Below, one piece after another: positions 9,880 through 20,160 of a stretch of DNA of 64,000 nucleotides (the first letter of the stretch is position 1; the number at the start of each line of letters is the position of its first letter). Source of the DNA: Sphaerolaimus hirsutus. Taxonomy: Eukaryota > Nematoda > Chromadorea > Monhysterida > Sphaerolaimidae. A model generated the notes under the pieces. That model had not been told where the DNA came from and did not search any database. It saw only the letters and a program-made list of their open reading frames with translations. The stretch spans positions 5,952,001-6,016,000 of the forward strand of contig OZ038456.1 in the NCBI GenBank assembly GCA_964036195.1. Direction: 5' to 3'. Position numbers and translations under genes: made by a program.

Positions 9880-10730
9880 GGGCCCACGCATACTAGTTGA
9901 CATCAAAATTACTGTCAACTAAAATTTGGTTACCTAATTGAGGCGTCTAATTCTAAAAGTCGACAAGTCCACAAAATGTGATTTTGAGTAAATCGCATTT
10001 TAAGTTTCCGATCCAATTCCAGGCCCGTGGTGCATGTCCAATTCGGCTCTCTCATGCTTTTCATAAAGTTCCATATGTTAACAATGAAGTGTCAAATTTT
10101 CAGCCCCTTCTCTCAACCCTATGTGAAAAATTGGGTGTCCATAAATTTCCATTCGGTCAGAGCAAAACTGTTTTTGGGAGGGAAATGGACTTGTCGCCTT
10201 CTTGCACGCGAGGACATTTTTGTTCCCGGGGAAGCCGAGGCTGCCTTATGGGAAAAAGTTGGACTTGTCGCCTTTTGGAAATCGGTTTCCATAGTGGACT
10301 TATCACATTTCTTGCGTTTTTTCCCCATAAAAAAAGGAAGCGGGGGATGGACTTGTCGCCTTTTAGCCCAAAACTGAGTGGACTTGTCGACTTCTTGCCC
10401 AAACTTTTTGCATTTTTCCCCAAAAATGTCAAATTTGGCACTTTGCCATATGGACATGTGAGGTCAAAAAATTTATGGAAAATGATGAAAAATGTGCAGA
10501 AGTAGCCCCAGATGACGTTTCCGGGCCTAACTCGAAATTTTCATATTTTGGACTTGTCGACTTTTAGAATTGGACGCCTCAATTATGTTATTCTGTGATT
10601 TCCTATGTGTTAGAGCATAGCTTATTTTATATCGTGACACTTAATTTTCATTGCTTCTGTTAAGTTCTTTGTGTTTTAGTTGACATTCAGTTGACATTTA
10701 TTTGCGATGTCAACTAGTGTGTATGGGCCC
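9880..10730. mobile_element. Foldback with GGGCCCAC ends and a nested inverted element
   Basis: The outer ends GGGCCCACGCATACTAGTTG and CAACTAGTGTGTATGGGCCC are inverted, with TAT on both sides as a possible 3-bp duplication. An inner pair, AATTGAGGCGTCTAATTC near 9935 and GAATTGGACGCCTCAATT near 10568, marks a second element of about 640 bp. Its core repeats GGACTTGTCGCC and GTCGACAAGTCC. Long open frames through the core on both strands come from these repeats. Confidence 0.7.
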
Positions 10731-11718
10731 TATGTTACCAATAGCTATACAGCCAGATCTTTATCATCCATAAGGGGGCTTTCATCTACAAAATTCAAAT
10801 CACTCAAACTCAATCCGCTTAACCCAGTCGTTGTAACCTTTTTCTTTGGTCCCATTTTACTGATTTTTGCATTTTTAATTGACATAAAAACATTGGGGTT
10901 GTCCAGTGTACTGCCGCTGGTGGAACTCGAAAGCACTGAAATGGGGTCATAGCAATATGTACCGTATTTGCTTGAATAATCCCCCTGGGGGATTATTGTT
11001 TCGTCAGACATTTCTGAGGGGGAACTATTTTAGGGTGGGATTATTCGGATTATTTGCCACGCTGCTGCATGTGATCAGCCCACTTTTAACTAAAACCAAT
11101 ATCAAAAAGTAAACTCACAATTCTGTACATTATCGGCGCTCAAAGGCGGAGTGCTCATTTGTCCATCATTGATTGCGTCAATATAAGCCAATTCCATCGT
11201 GGACGTTTCCGATACATTTCCATCAGAGAAGGCGTTTCTGCCGGTGGTCTGTGATTTGTGCGAAGATTTTCTCAGTTTTGTGTAGCTAATGGGAGATTGT
11301 CAAAGTCAGTTTGTTGTGGAAAAATATTAAGAAAAAGGTGACAGTTGCAATTTGAAACGAGGAACAGACCCACTCGAATGACTTACTCCCTTGAATAACT
11401 CCCCCTCTGGGTGTTGCAAAATCCCAAAATACAACGAAGACACAGACAAAATTAAGCTATTCAGATTCCGAGGACAAAAAATCTCGACCCTCAAATACAC
11501 CCCCATGAATAACTGTCCTCTCAAAAAGATTTATCTGCCCATTGCATTGCGTATGATGGAGAATCACTTATAGCAGGCCGGAATTAGAGCTCACGTCGAA
11601 TCGACGCTGAGCTCTAATTCCCGCTTTATAGCTCTGGCCCAATTTTTACCTTGATTCAAACAGAGTGTTGGCCGGTCACAACAATTAATGTCATCATGAC
11701 CCCACTTAATGTACCTTG
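10731..11718. repeat. Intergenic segment with partial family A copies
   Basis: 10961-11060 begins TACCGTATTTGCTTGAATAA and continues with CCCCCTGGGGGATTATT but lacks its right end. 11372-11526 has inverted ACTCCCTTGAATAACTCC blocks without termini. Around 11580-11630 AATTAGAGCTCACGTCGA is part of a short perfect palindrome (AGAGCTC, CGTCGAATCGACG, GAGCTCT). No gene recognised. Confidence 0.5.
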
Positions 11719-12138
11719 GTACCGTATTTCTTCTAATAGAAGGGCATCCTTCTATTTTTTTTCGTCAACTTTTATACCTGCCCTTCTATTGGAGACGCCC
11801 TTCTAACTTTTCAGCCAGACTTTTTCTAGTTCTGCCAAGGTTTTTCAACGTGTTATTATACGTCACAGAAACAGAATTTCAAAAATTCAACTTCAAGAGT
11901 TCATTCGACATTTGATGTTAAAATAGCATAAAATCAATGGACTAAAGCCACTAAATCACAGCGTCCTCTGATATTTTGTATTTTTATTATGCATTTAGCA
12001 CAATTCCAGCACTTAGTACCTTCTATTGGAGACCGCCCTTCTATTTATTTCGTGGCCCAAATTAAGTTGAAAAAGTGTACCTTCTATTGGAGACGCCCTT
12101 CTATCGAAAACCTGCCCTTCTATTAGAAGAAATATGGT
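11719..12138. repeat. Family B element in the 3' flank of the GPCR gene
   Basis: TACCGTATTTCTTCTAATAG at the left and CTATTAGAAGAAATATGGTA at the right are inverted; CCTTCTATTGGAGACGCCC recurs inside. It begins about 20 bases past the receptor stop codon (reading on the minus strand) and contains minus-strand AATAAA near 12043 and 11985, so the mRNA probably ends inside it. Confidence 0.75.
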
Positions 12139-12158
12139 AGATTGTTTTAGCATCGATG

Positions 12159-15100
12159 TCAAGTGAAACTAACAGTATCATTGATTTGGTCGACACTCGT
12201 GCTGGCGGTCGGTGGAGACAACAATTTATCATTTTCCGAATTTTTTGTTTGTCTATGTATCCTTGCAAAACTAGGTTCCCTGAGTTGATGCATCAAATTG
12301 CGGTATATAAAATGCGGTGAATTTGCATTATATTGCAAAATACTCACCGCGCACCAATTTCTGAAACTTCAGTATTTTTGGCATTTTTCACCGGAGAATC
12401 TTCAGAACTTTTGTCCACGTCTCTTGCGACCTAAAAATGAAAAGTGGCATATTTAATCAACAAATAAAATAAATCAACAAATAATTCGTAAATAAAAATG
12501 TCATGTGTAAACCAATTTACGCATGACGATATATATATATCCTGAAATTGCTTTTTTCATGCATAAATCCATTTACACACTTAAATAGCAGTGCACAACA
12601 CACCTGCAAAATGTTCTGTGCGTCATCAGCTCCTAACGCCGTTGCATCATAAAAACTCAAACTTATTTCTGGCATCTGTCTCTTTGAACCACGTGCAGGT
12701 GCAGTTATGGCTAAGCTTTTCCTGAGAATATATAAATTCGTGCTTAAAAGTAATTTGCACTTGATGTACCATATATCCTCAAATAAGAAAATCCCAGTGC
12801 CAGACCAGAGGAGTTATTATTTCGTCAGATGTTTTGGAGGGGGGATTATATCCATGGGGGATGTTATTCAAGGGGGGTTAATTTTCCCCACCTTCCCAAC
12901 AGAGGGAGTTATTCAATGGGGGGATGTTCGCCAGGGAGGTCTTATTCAAGGATATATGGTAAATACCGTATTACCTCGAAATACCCCCAGGGGGTTTATT
13001 ATTTCGCCAGCAAAATTTGAGGGGGGGATAATTCGAGGGGGTCTATTTTTCGCCAGATATTTTTGGAAATTCGGGTTTATTATTTCGCCAGCAAAATTTG
13101 AGGGGGGGATAATTCGAGGGGGTCTATTTTTCGCCAGATATTTTTGGAAATTCCCCGTACTCAGACATATACACATAAACCCTTCCCTAACGTCACACCA
13201 TTATCGGCTTTGACGTGTGTCCTGCATTGTACAGATCACAAACTGTTGTATTTGTCATGTATTTTACGTTCTCTTCACATTCAATTATAAGGGGGGGGGT
13301 ATTTTGAAGGGGGGTTTATTATTTCCTCGGCCAAACTTGAGGGGGGGAGGGTATTTCGAGGAGGGTTAATTCAAGGGGGGTTAATATGAGGTTTTACGGT
13401 ACGTGTGACATGATACTCTGTACCTGCAGTTTTTATGTCTCATGTTGGAAGCGTGCCAATGATTTTTAAAGCATGTGATTATTGTTAAAATATCATCACA
13501 TTATAATCTTTGGCACGTTTCTAATATGAACCACGTGTGCAAGGTAGTACAAGGTAAAGTCACTAGTATGACCTAGAACAACTCACCCATAATCAGAACT
13601 GTGCCATTTCTTTTTGCCCACTCCATTATTGCCTTTTCTCCTACCATATCTCTGCTTTCCAGCGACATTAACCTGCGCGGGTATAGCACTTTTATAGCTG
13701 CCGCCTTTCCTTCTTTCTGCGAGATCTTTTTCCGCTTTTAATTCGTCACAATTTAATTGATAATTTGGTGGATCAATGTTCGCGGTCGGACTGAGAAGGC
13801 ACATGTTGTTAGCGCTTTGATTTTGCAGTTTTGCTTTTGGGGTGATTTTTTTCATGTCGTCCCATCTGTTGGAGGCTAGGCTGGAATGGGGGTGGGGTTT
13901 TTTTGTTAATGAGGGAAAAAGTGCCTAAAAAGGCTTAAAAGCCCTCTGTATCTACACACGATTGTTTTTTTTGTTGCATTTATTGTAATCTGCTGTTTTT
14001 TATTTGGAAAACAGTTTCGGAACTGTTCATCTTTAATACTGGAGTAGGTATATTTTCCTTAGCCGATGTTGATCTGATCAATTTCTAGATCTGACATTTT
14101 CTAGATCTGACATTGGAAAATTACAGTTATCTTACCTATTCATACTGTGCCTGCGCACACTAGTTTCCACACGAAATTTCGAAAACTCACAAATCAGCTT
14201 AGAACGCAGTTGAGTTTTCTACAATGAGGTGGCCGTCAACTACAGTTGACGGAGATTAAATTTGACTCATTTTGTAAAACAAACACGTTCAAAGCTCATT
14301 TATCGTTTATTTATAGTTTTCGAAATTTCGTGTGAAAACTAGTGTGCGCAGAGCCAATACGTCATATTAATTTTTCATCAGTTAGTACACGTTTCTTCAT
14401 TCTAAGTGAACATGTGATTTGTGAACATGTGAACATTCTAAACACGTGAATTTTTTTCTTCAAAAAGTACTGAAACACCAACCCCCCACCCTACCAACAC
14501 CCCCCCTCCCCCGAAACAACAACAATGCACACAGACTGTAAAAATAAAAGCACACCTATTTCTGGCCATTCTCAAGTCTCCGGCGCCATTCTGCTGCGAG
14601 TGCAATTTTGGCGACAGAATTTGCGATTGTGTCAAACTGATTTTGCAATCTTCTCGGTTCAATCTTTGATTAGAACGCCCATTTGGCGTTAACTGTTGTT
14701 CACCGGTGGTGTTCATTCCGGTACCGGTAAAGTTCGGAGTTCCGGTGCCACCCATACGGGAGTATTGACTGTTATTCAGACGGTTTGCTGAGGGGGGGGG
14801 GGTTCAAGTTTTTCGTGGGTGAAACATTTTCGAAAAACAACGCAATATGATTTAGTGTCTAATTATTAATAAAACTGGGACTAGGTGCAGCTCGACGAAA
14901 AATTCTAACGCAAAACTTCATTGTAAAATTAATTACATAAAAGTGGATATTGATACAGGTCTCTGATACAACTTAGAAAAGCATTAGTTTCATTTCCGGA
15001 CTTTTAAGAAACAAGCACAAAATGAGATGTGTCTAAATCATTTGTTTTAGCATGGCTCAGGAGTTAGATTAGAAAATTTATTTTCATATGTGTAACACTC

Positions 15101-18100
15101 TAATGGAGCGATTACAGCTCGGGCGTGAAATTCCAGCGTAAAATTCCATTGCAAAATTGATTACATAAAAGTGGATGATGATACAGGTCTGCAATTTTTC
15201 ATGGAGAATATGTTTATCAATACCTTCATTGTGTCCGAGAGTCATCATCCACAGTCACTGCAATTTGATTGTGGAAAATCAAAAATTTCTATTTTACGCT
15301 GGAATTTTACGCCAGCTGAAGAAAAATCTATTCTACGCTATGTCATTGCATGCAATCACCTGGCGTAGAATTGACTTTTCTTCAGCTGGCGTAAAATTCC
15401 AGCGTAAAATAGAAATTTTTGAATTTCCACAATCAAATTGCAGTGACTGTGGATGATGACTCTCGGACACAATGAAGGTATTGATAAACATATTCTCCAT
15501 GAAAAATTGCAGACCTGTATCATCATCCACTATTATGTAATCAATTTTGCGATGGAATTTTACGCTGGAATTTTACGCCCGAGCTGTAATCGTAGCATAA
15601 TGCATAACAAATCATTAATCGCCATGGCGCCATTCCATCACTAGAACCAACCTTTAGAACCGGAACTTCGTTGTCTGGTCAGCCAATAAAATAGCATTGG
15701 ATTCCATATTACTGTAGTCATGGCCATTATGTTCACTATTAAAAGGGTCACGTACGGCATACTAACAACAAAATTTGGCAGCATATCTACGATTTTGATG
15801 ATCATTATTATATTTTTGTATTTATATGAAATTGCAGGCTTGTCACATTTGGCCCACACACACTGGTTGACGTGGCAATTTGATGACAACTGAATGTCAA
15901 CTAAATAATGCATTACACTTAACCAGAGCCGTATCCAGGCCCCCCCCCCTTCCTGGGGTCGGACTGGAATTGGGATCAAATTTTTCACATTTGAGCGAAA
16001 ATTTTGCCCCATTTTGCGACATTATATTTTCTTTAGATCAGTCCCCATAAACACCAATCCATGAAAATGTGCCCGTTGCTGTATATGTACATATATTTAC
16101 ATACATACCTAAATATACAGCGGTCATGGTGCCATCGCCAATGCCATTGGCTCCATGGCGTGGCGCCTACAAATGGTACTAGTGCCATGGCATCATTCCG
16201 TCACTTTGAAGGGGGGGAGGCTCAAAAATCCTGGATACGTCCCTGCACTTAACAGACAGAAACAATGACAATTAAGTGTCACCATAAACAATTTATAATG
16301 CTCTATCACATAGTCATAGGCATAGGAAAGTTGAAATCATATAGGTAATTAACCAAAACTTAGTTCAAATGAGTTGAAACGAGTTTTGATGTGTGTGTGG
16401 GCTCTTTGCACGAATTGAACGGGATAAAACGAACCAAAATCTCTCAAAATATTGATCAATGTCAACGGCAGCCAGCTGATAATGAAAGTGGCCACCATAG
16501 CGACCAAAATAATATTCACCCTTCTTTTCCTTCTCATAGCAGCCAACTTTTGCGTAATTGTCAATGAGCTTGTAAAATTACTATTATCACATATCATGTC
16601 CCTTCTTACTACGGCAAAAATGCACCAATAGCAATAGGAAATTATTAGCGTTGGGATTAGGAATTGAAAGCACGTCACTGAGATGCCGTAGGCTCGTCTA
16701 GACCAGAATGTCTGAAAAAAGGCGGGATTTAGACACGGAATTGAGGGGGGTCAATATCTAATTTGTATCTTTGGAACTGGACAACGCTCACAATTCAAAT
16801 TTGCACACTAGCGACGTGCCTTGAAATACGCGTTTTCGGTTATGTTTGATCGCGCTCAATTTTGTTTAAGCTGCGTTTACTTACAACTGTCACGGGTGTC
16901 GTTCAAGGCCGCATAGAAGACAGAGTTGTTAAAAGTACCAAAAAAATTTCAAAGTATATGTAAACGTAAAGTATTTATTTTTTACTCACCCCCTGATTAC
17001 TGAATACGTAAAGTAAATTTTTTTACTTTTACTCATGAGTAAACATGAGTAAAATACTTTTTCCTTGAGAAAACGTAAAAGTGAATATTTTTTAGGAATT
17101 TTGGCCCAATTTTCACTAAAAATCACTAATTTTCATACCTTTTTGACTATTTCAATCTTCAAATTCACCCGTTCATGTGTTATTTGTAAATTTTCAGCTA
17201 ATTTTGACAAGTTTTTTCCTATTTTGCACTTTTTCTCTCCATTTTTCTCCATCCATGCCATGAAAAAGCCTATCTGAAATATGTTTTCTGTACTCGAGTA
17301 CTTTCAAAAAGTATACGTAAATGCGAGTACAGGTACTTTTTTCAAAGTATATGTAAACGTATTTACTCAGTACTCACGTATATGTACTTTTTGAGTAAGT
17401 GTAAATACGTTTTAACAACTATGATAGAAGAAATGGAACCGACAACCTTGACAACAAGAAAAAATTCCATCTTATCGTCTATGATTACCTTATGTATGAA
17501 ATTTTTTGTTTGTTCTGAATCAAAAAGGTTGATCGAGATGTAGACATCCGTCACTGCACACTGGCCAAAACTAGACACTCAAAAATGATCCAGCATACCA
17601 AAACATACCGGCCATGTTTCCTCGCAATAATGGCCACACAATCCACCCGGTACAAAATCGGCGTAATATTCTGGTCCGTAAACCAATTTGCTGTGCACTA
17701 CATATGGTACATTTACTGCACCATTTAACACCCAAATGCTGATTGTTATCAATGTAGCCAATCTGTGATTTTGGGTGGAAAAATTTGGAGCTTGGAATAT
17801 TGCTTTTTTTGCTAGAATTTTGAACCCACCTTAGATTGATTGCCTCCTTCGTGGGGTCCATAATGTGAATAAATTTGTCCACTGCAATTACAGTTAAGCT
17901 CCAGCTGGTTACCTGCAGTATATTGATAACAATTTTTAAAAAAATTTCAAATTTTAAATTTAAAAAACTTACCAATACACTGGTGGATTGGCACAATGGC
18001 ACGAATCTGCACAGAAATTCACCAAAAATCCAAGTTTTCAGAAATGTGGTCGTTGGTGTTATTGTGACGTTGAACAAACACAGCAATATGTCAGCTACCA

Positions 18101-18750
18101 TCAAATTTAACAGGAACACATTTCTGGCATTTTGCAGATGCCTGTGTCTTGCCACTGCTACCAAAACTGATCTGTAAATAGAAAAAATAGCTTTGCTAAG
18201 TTGATAGTGTTTTAACTGCGTTTTGTTTTCGAGAAACCTAGGAAAAATGTCCAAAGGTACCTAGGAAAAATGTCCAAAAAGTGCTCACTTTTACATTTTG
18301 TTGAAAAAAGTATTTTTGCCTATTTTACTCATGAGTATAAGTAAAAAAAGTAATTTACTATTCTGTACCCGAGGGTGAGACTTATGAGTACAAAAATATT
18401 TTACACTTACAAATACTTTCACTAAAGTGCAGTAATTTCAACACCTAAATATGATTAAAAATCTTTCCCAAGTGCATAGTCCCAGATATATTTTATGAAA
18501 TATCGTTTTTCAAAATCAGTGATTGCACTATCAAAAAACCCCTTTAAAAACCAAAAAATTCTAAAAAAACTCACCCATTGGCAAATACTCCAATAGCAAA
18601 GATGGCAGCATAAATCATAGCGAAAGTGATCCGGACACCCAAAAATCTGGTCGCATCAGGAACTGCATTCGTATCTTCAAATGTACTGCAGGGTGTATCA
18701 AATAAGGTGTAAATATCGGTGCTGTTCGATGGTGTAGAAGAGTATTCCAT
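12159..18750 (-). CDS. Neuropeptide Y-like class A GPCR, 11 exons, 618 residues
   Basis: Exons (5' to 3'): 18750-18575, 18171-17973, 17912-17830, 17762-17609, 16711-16435, 15786-15652, 14787-14556, 13865-13587, 12721-12604, 12430-12348, 12279-12159. They total 1857 nt, every phase joins, and the stop is TGA. Seven helices are visible: N58 and D86 in helices 1 and 2, C113 and the extracellular loop Cys (195, 199) for the disulfide, W163, P224, F280, P286, and NP at 325-326. The short N-terminus carries NST and lacks a signal peptide. The loop CEETWP and NPMLFYWL recall invertebrate NPY/NPF and nematode NPR receptors, which bind amidated peptides and signal through G proteins. Departures from the class consensus are DKF for DRY (137-139), SWLP for CWLP, and Phe at the NPxxY Tyr. 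Residues after about 335 form an unusually long Ser/Thr/Lys-rich cytoplasmic tail over five exons. A TTTCAG about 140 bases upstream of the ATG could be a leader acceptor. Family-level ligand assignment is inference. Confidence 0.9.
12768..13401. repeat. Family A elements in GPCR intron 8, with internal tandem duplication
   Basis: 12768-12961 is flanked by ACCATATATCCTC and its inverse GGATATATGGT. 12965-13401 starts TACCGTATTACCTCGAAATA and ends TTTTACGGTA; within it a block of about 80 bp, from GGTTTATTATTTCGCCAG to TTTTTGGAAATTC, is present twice in direct orientation (about 12993-13072 and 13074-13152). The centre, TGTGTCCTGCATTG followed by ACAAACTGTTG, is shared with other long family A copies. 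Confidence 0.7.
14149..14355. repeat. Family C foldback in GPCR intron 7
   Basis: TGCGCACACTAGTTT and CGAAATTTCGAAAACTCAC at the left mirror GAAATTTCGTGTGAAAACTA and GTGTGCGCAGAGCC at the right, around a GTCAACTACAGTTGACGG centre. An extra ATCGTTTATTTATAG lies in the right arm. Confidence 0.7.
15109..15592. repeat. 484-bp near-perfect spacerless palindrome in GPCR intron 6
   Basis: Starts CGATTACAGCTCGGGCG and ends CGCCCGAGCTGTAATCG. The two 242-bp arms are inverted copies with few mismatches, meeting at CATTGCATGCAATC around 15350/15351. The arms contain CAGCGTAAAATTCCA-type words repeated. A diverged relative of the arm (GGATATTGATACAGGTCTC) lies at about 14885-14970. Identical 65-codon open frames on opposite strands merely reflect the symmetry. 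Confidence 0.88.
15600..15643. mobile_element. Truncated TAGTGATG hAT-like end, 8 bp inside GPCR intron 6
   Basis: GCCATGGCGCCATTCCATCACTA is one terminus of the GCGCC family; the other end is missing. It abuts the first eight bases of the intron (GTTGGTTC on the minus strand). Confidence 0.7.
15851..16402. mobile_element. Foldback with GGCCCACAC ends in GPCR intron 5, carrying a GCGCC insertion
   Basis: GGCCCACACACACTGGTTGA and ATGTGTGTGTGGGC are inverted outer ends; ACTGAATGTCAACTAAATAA and TGACAATTAAGTGTCA are inner parts. A degraded GCGCC-family copy (about 16119-16207) sits in the middle. Its right end comes within 35 bases of exon 5. Confidence 0.55.
16921..17423. mobile_element. hAT-like MITE with CAGAGTTGT ends in GPCR intron 4
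   Basis: CAGAGTTGTTAAAAG to ACAACTATG with a perfect 8-bp duplication ATAGAAGA (16913-16920, 17424-17431). The interior iterates AAACGTAAAG, TACTCATGAGTA and ACGTATTTACTC. Removing the element and one duplication would leave an intron of about 390 bp. Confidence 0.87.
18256..18450. repeat. Fragment of the CAGAGTTGT hAT family in GPCR intron 1
   Basis: TACTCATGAGTATAAGTAAA and CTGTACCCGAGGGTGAGA resemble inner words of the family; the right end degenerates to AATTTCAACACC. No target duplication was found. Confidence 0.5.
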
Positions 18751-18999
18751 ATTTTAGAGATATGTGTTTTTAGATGTAGAATTGTGGTTAGAGGTTTATG
18801 CAAAGTCATGTGTAGTTTGTATTTTACGTGACATTCCGTTAGTAAATAATATTCACGCTTGGATGTGTCTGTGATTTAATTATTTGACCTGAAATTGAAC
18901 GATTTTTAATTGAAAAAATGATGAAGGGCATTGCCGTCGCAGCAAAAATATATAATTGAGCCCGTTAAGGTGCGCGTCAGCTCATAGTTTTTACGCTTA
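18751..18999. other. Upstream region of the GPCR gene
   Basis: AT-rich with no recognisable promoter element. On the minus strand GTTCAATTTCAG, about 140 bases before the ATG, is the best candidate acceptor for a 5' untranslated exon or trans-spliced leader. Confidence 0.35.
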
Positions 19000-20160
19000 C
19001 AGCTCAGCGCCTCCAACTCCAATAGAACGGCACTAGCGATGTAAAAGCGCCATGGCGCTTGGCGCTATGATGCCGTGGCGCCATTGGCGCTTGGCGCTAG
19101 TGTTTTATAAAGTGCCAAAAAAGCGCCAAGTAGTACAAGAGATAATAATTTTTCTTATGTAAAAAGACCTTGCCTGCATGAGTTACATAAGTAAATGTGT
19201 TACTGTAAGTGTGTTACAGGAAGAACAAACCCTCTACTAGCTTATTTTGTAAACCATGTCCATGCAATTGCAAGGATATTCAAAACTTTTACCAACAAAT
19301 GGGCCTACACGCACTAGTTTTCAATGACGTTTTATGTCAACTGGTTTTCATCCCAATTCAAGGCTTGATGACGAGCCGACGAACAGCGTTCAAATGCAGA
19401 GTGTTGCATTATATTGCAAATGAAGTTGTATTGTTGCTGTGGTATGAAGTACCGGCATGAAGTAACTTTCATATTTCCTCGAAATACACCCAGGGGGTTT
19501 ATTTTTTCAGGTTGCAAATTTTGAGGGGAGTTTCGAGGGGTGCTTTTTCGGGGGGAATTTTTATGAAGGGTCATAGTAAAGTATAGTTTTTTGTACCCAA
19601 AACGTAATTAGATGACCAAATAGGATATATTTTGTTCATATTACCATAGATCGTTCCATAAACAAGGCCATGTAAAGCTGCGATCTAAATTCGCAGCTAT
19701 AAATGTATCTCATGTTCATTGAATACATGATCTACCTTATTCCAGACGGGATGTATTTCGAGGGGGGGGGGGGTTAATTGAAGGGGGGTATTTCGAGGAA
19801 ATACGGTATATGTGTATACAACACTGGATAGTGTTACTTGTCAGCAAACTTTGAATTGGGATGGGAATCAGTTGACAAACAAATAGATAGCACTGCATTT
19901 GCATCGCTGCACTTTATGCAGCAAATTTTTTTGGCGCTGGCGCTATTGGCGCTTGGCGCCATCATCCCCTGGCGCCATTGGCGCTTGGCGCTATTTTGCT
20001 GTGGCGCCATTGGCCATTGGCGCGGCGCTTGGCGCCAAAAGTCTGGCGCTTTTTACATCACTAAACGGCACCTCTAATAGAACGGCACCTCCAATAGAAC
20101 GGCAAGTGAAAAAGTTGACGAAAAAATAGAACGGCGCCATGTTATTAGAAGAAATACGGT
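19000..20160. repeat. Composite: family B shell with GCGCC, GGGCCTAC and family A insertions
   Basis: CTCCAATAGAACGGCA at about 19015 and AATAGAACGGC with TTAGAAGAAATACGGTA at 20064-20160 are parts of one family B element. Between them lie a left GCGCC end (TAGCGATGTAAAAGCGCC, 19034), a right GCGCC end (TTTTTACATCACTA, to 20063), a foldback with GTCAACTGGTTTTCATCCCA (19339) matched by TGGGATGGGAATCAGTTGAC (19856), and a family A copy at 19470-19808. Parts are nested at least three deep. No gene. Confidence 0.65.

Noticed and set aside
10027..10505. Frames of 94-175 codons on both strands
   Set aside because: They follow the GGACTTGTCGCC repeats inside the nested foldback at 9880-10730; no domain or splice signal.
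15171..15530. Two identical 65-codon frames on opposite strands
   Set aside because: A mirror effect of the palindrome in GPCR intron 6; no support for translation.
15641..15643. TAG as the true stop codon of the receptor
   Set aside because: Ending here would put the last codons in transposon-adjacent sequence, whereas the AAAG/GTTGGT donor at 15652 joins in phase with four further exons and gives a coherent tail.
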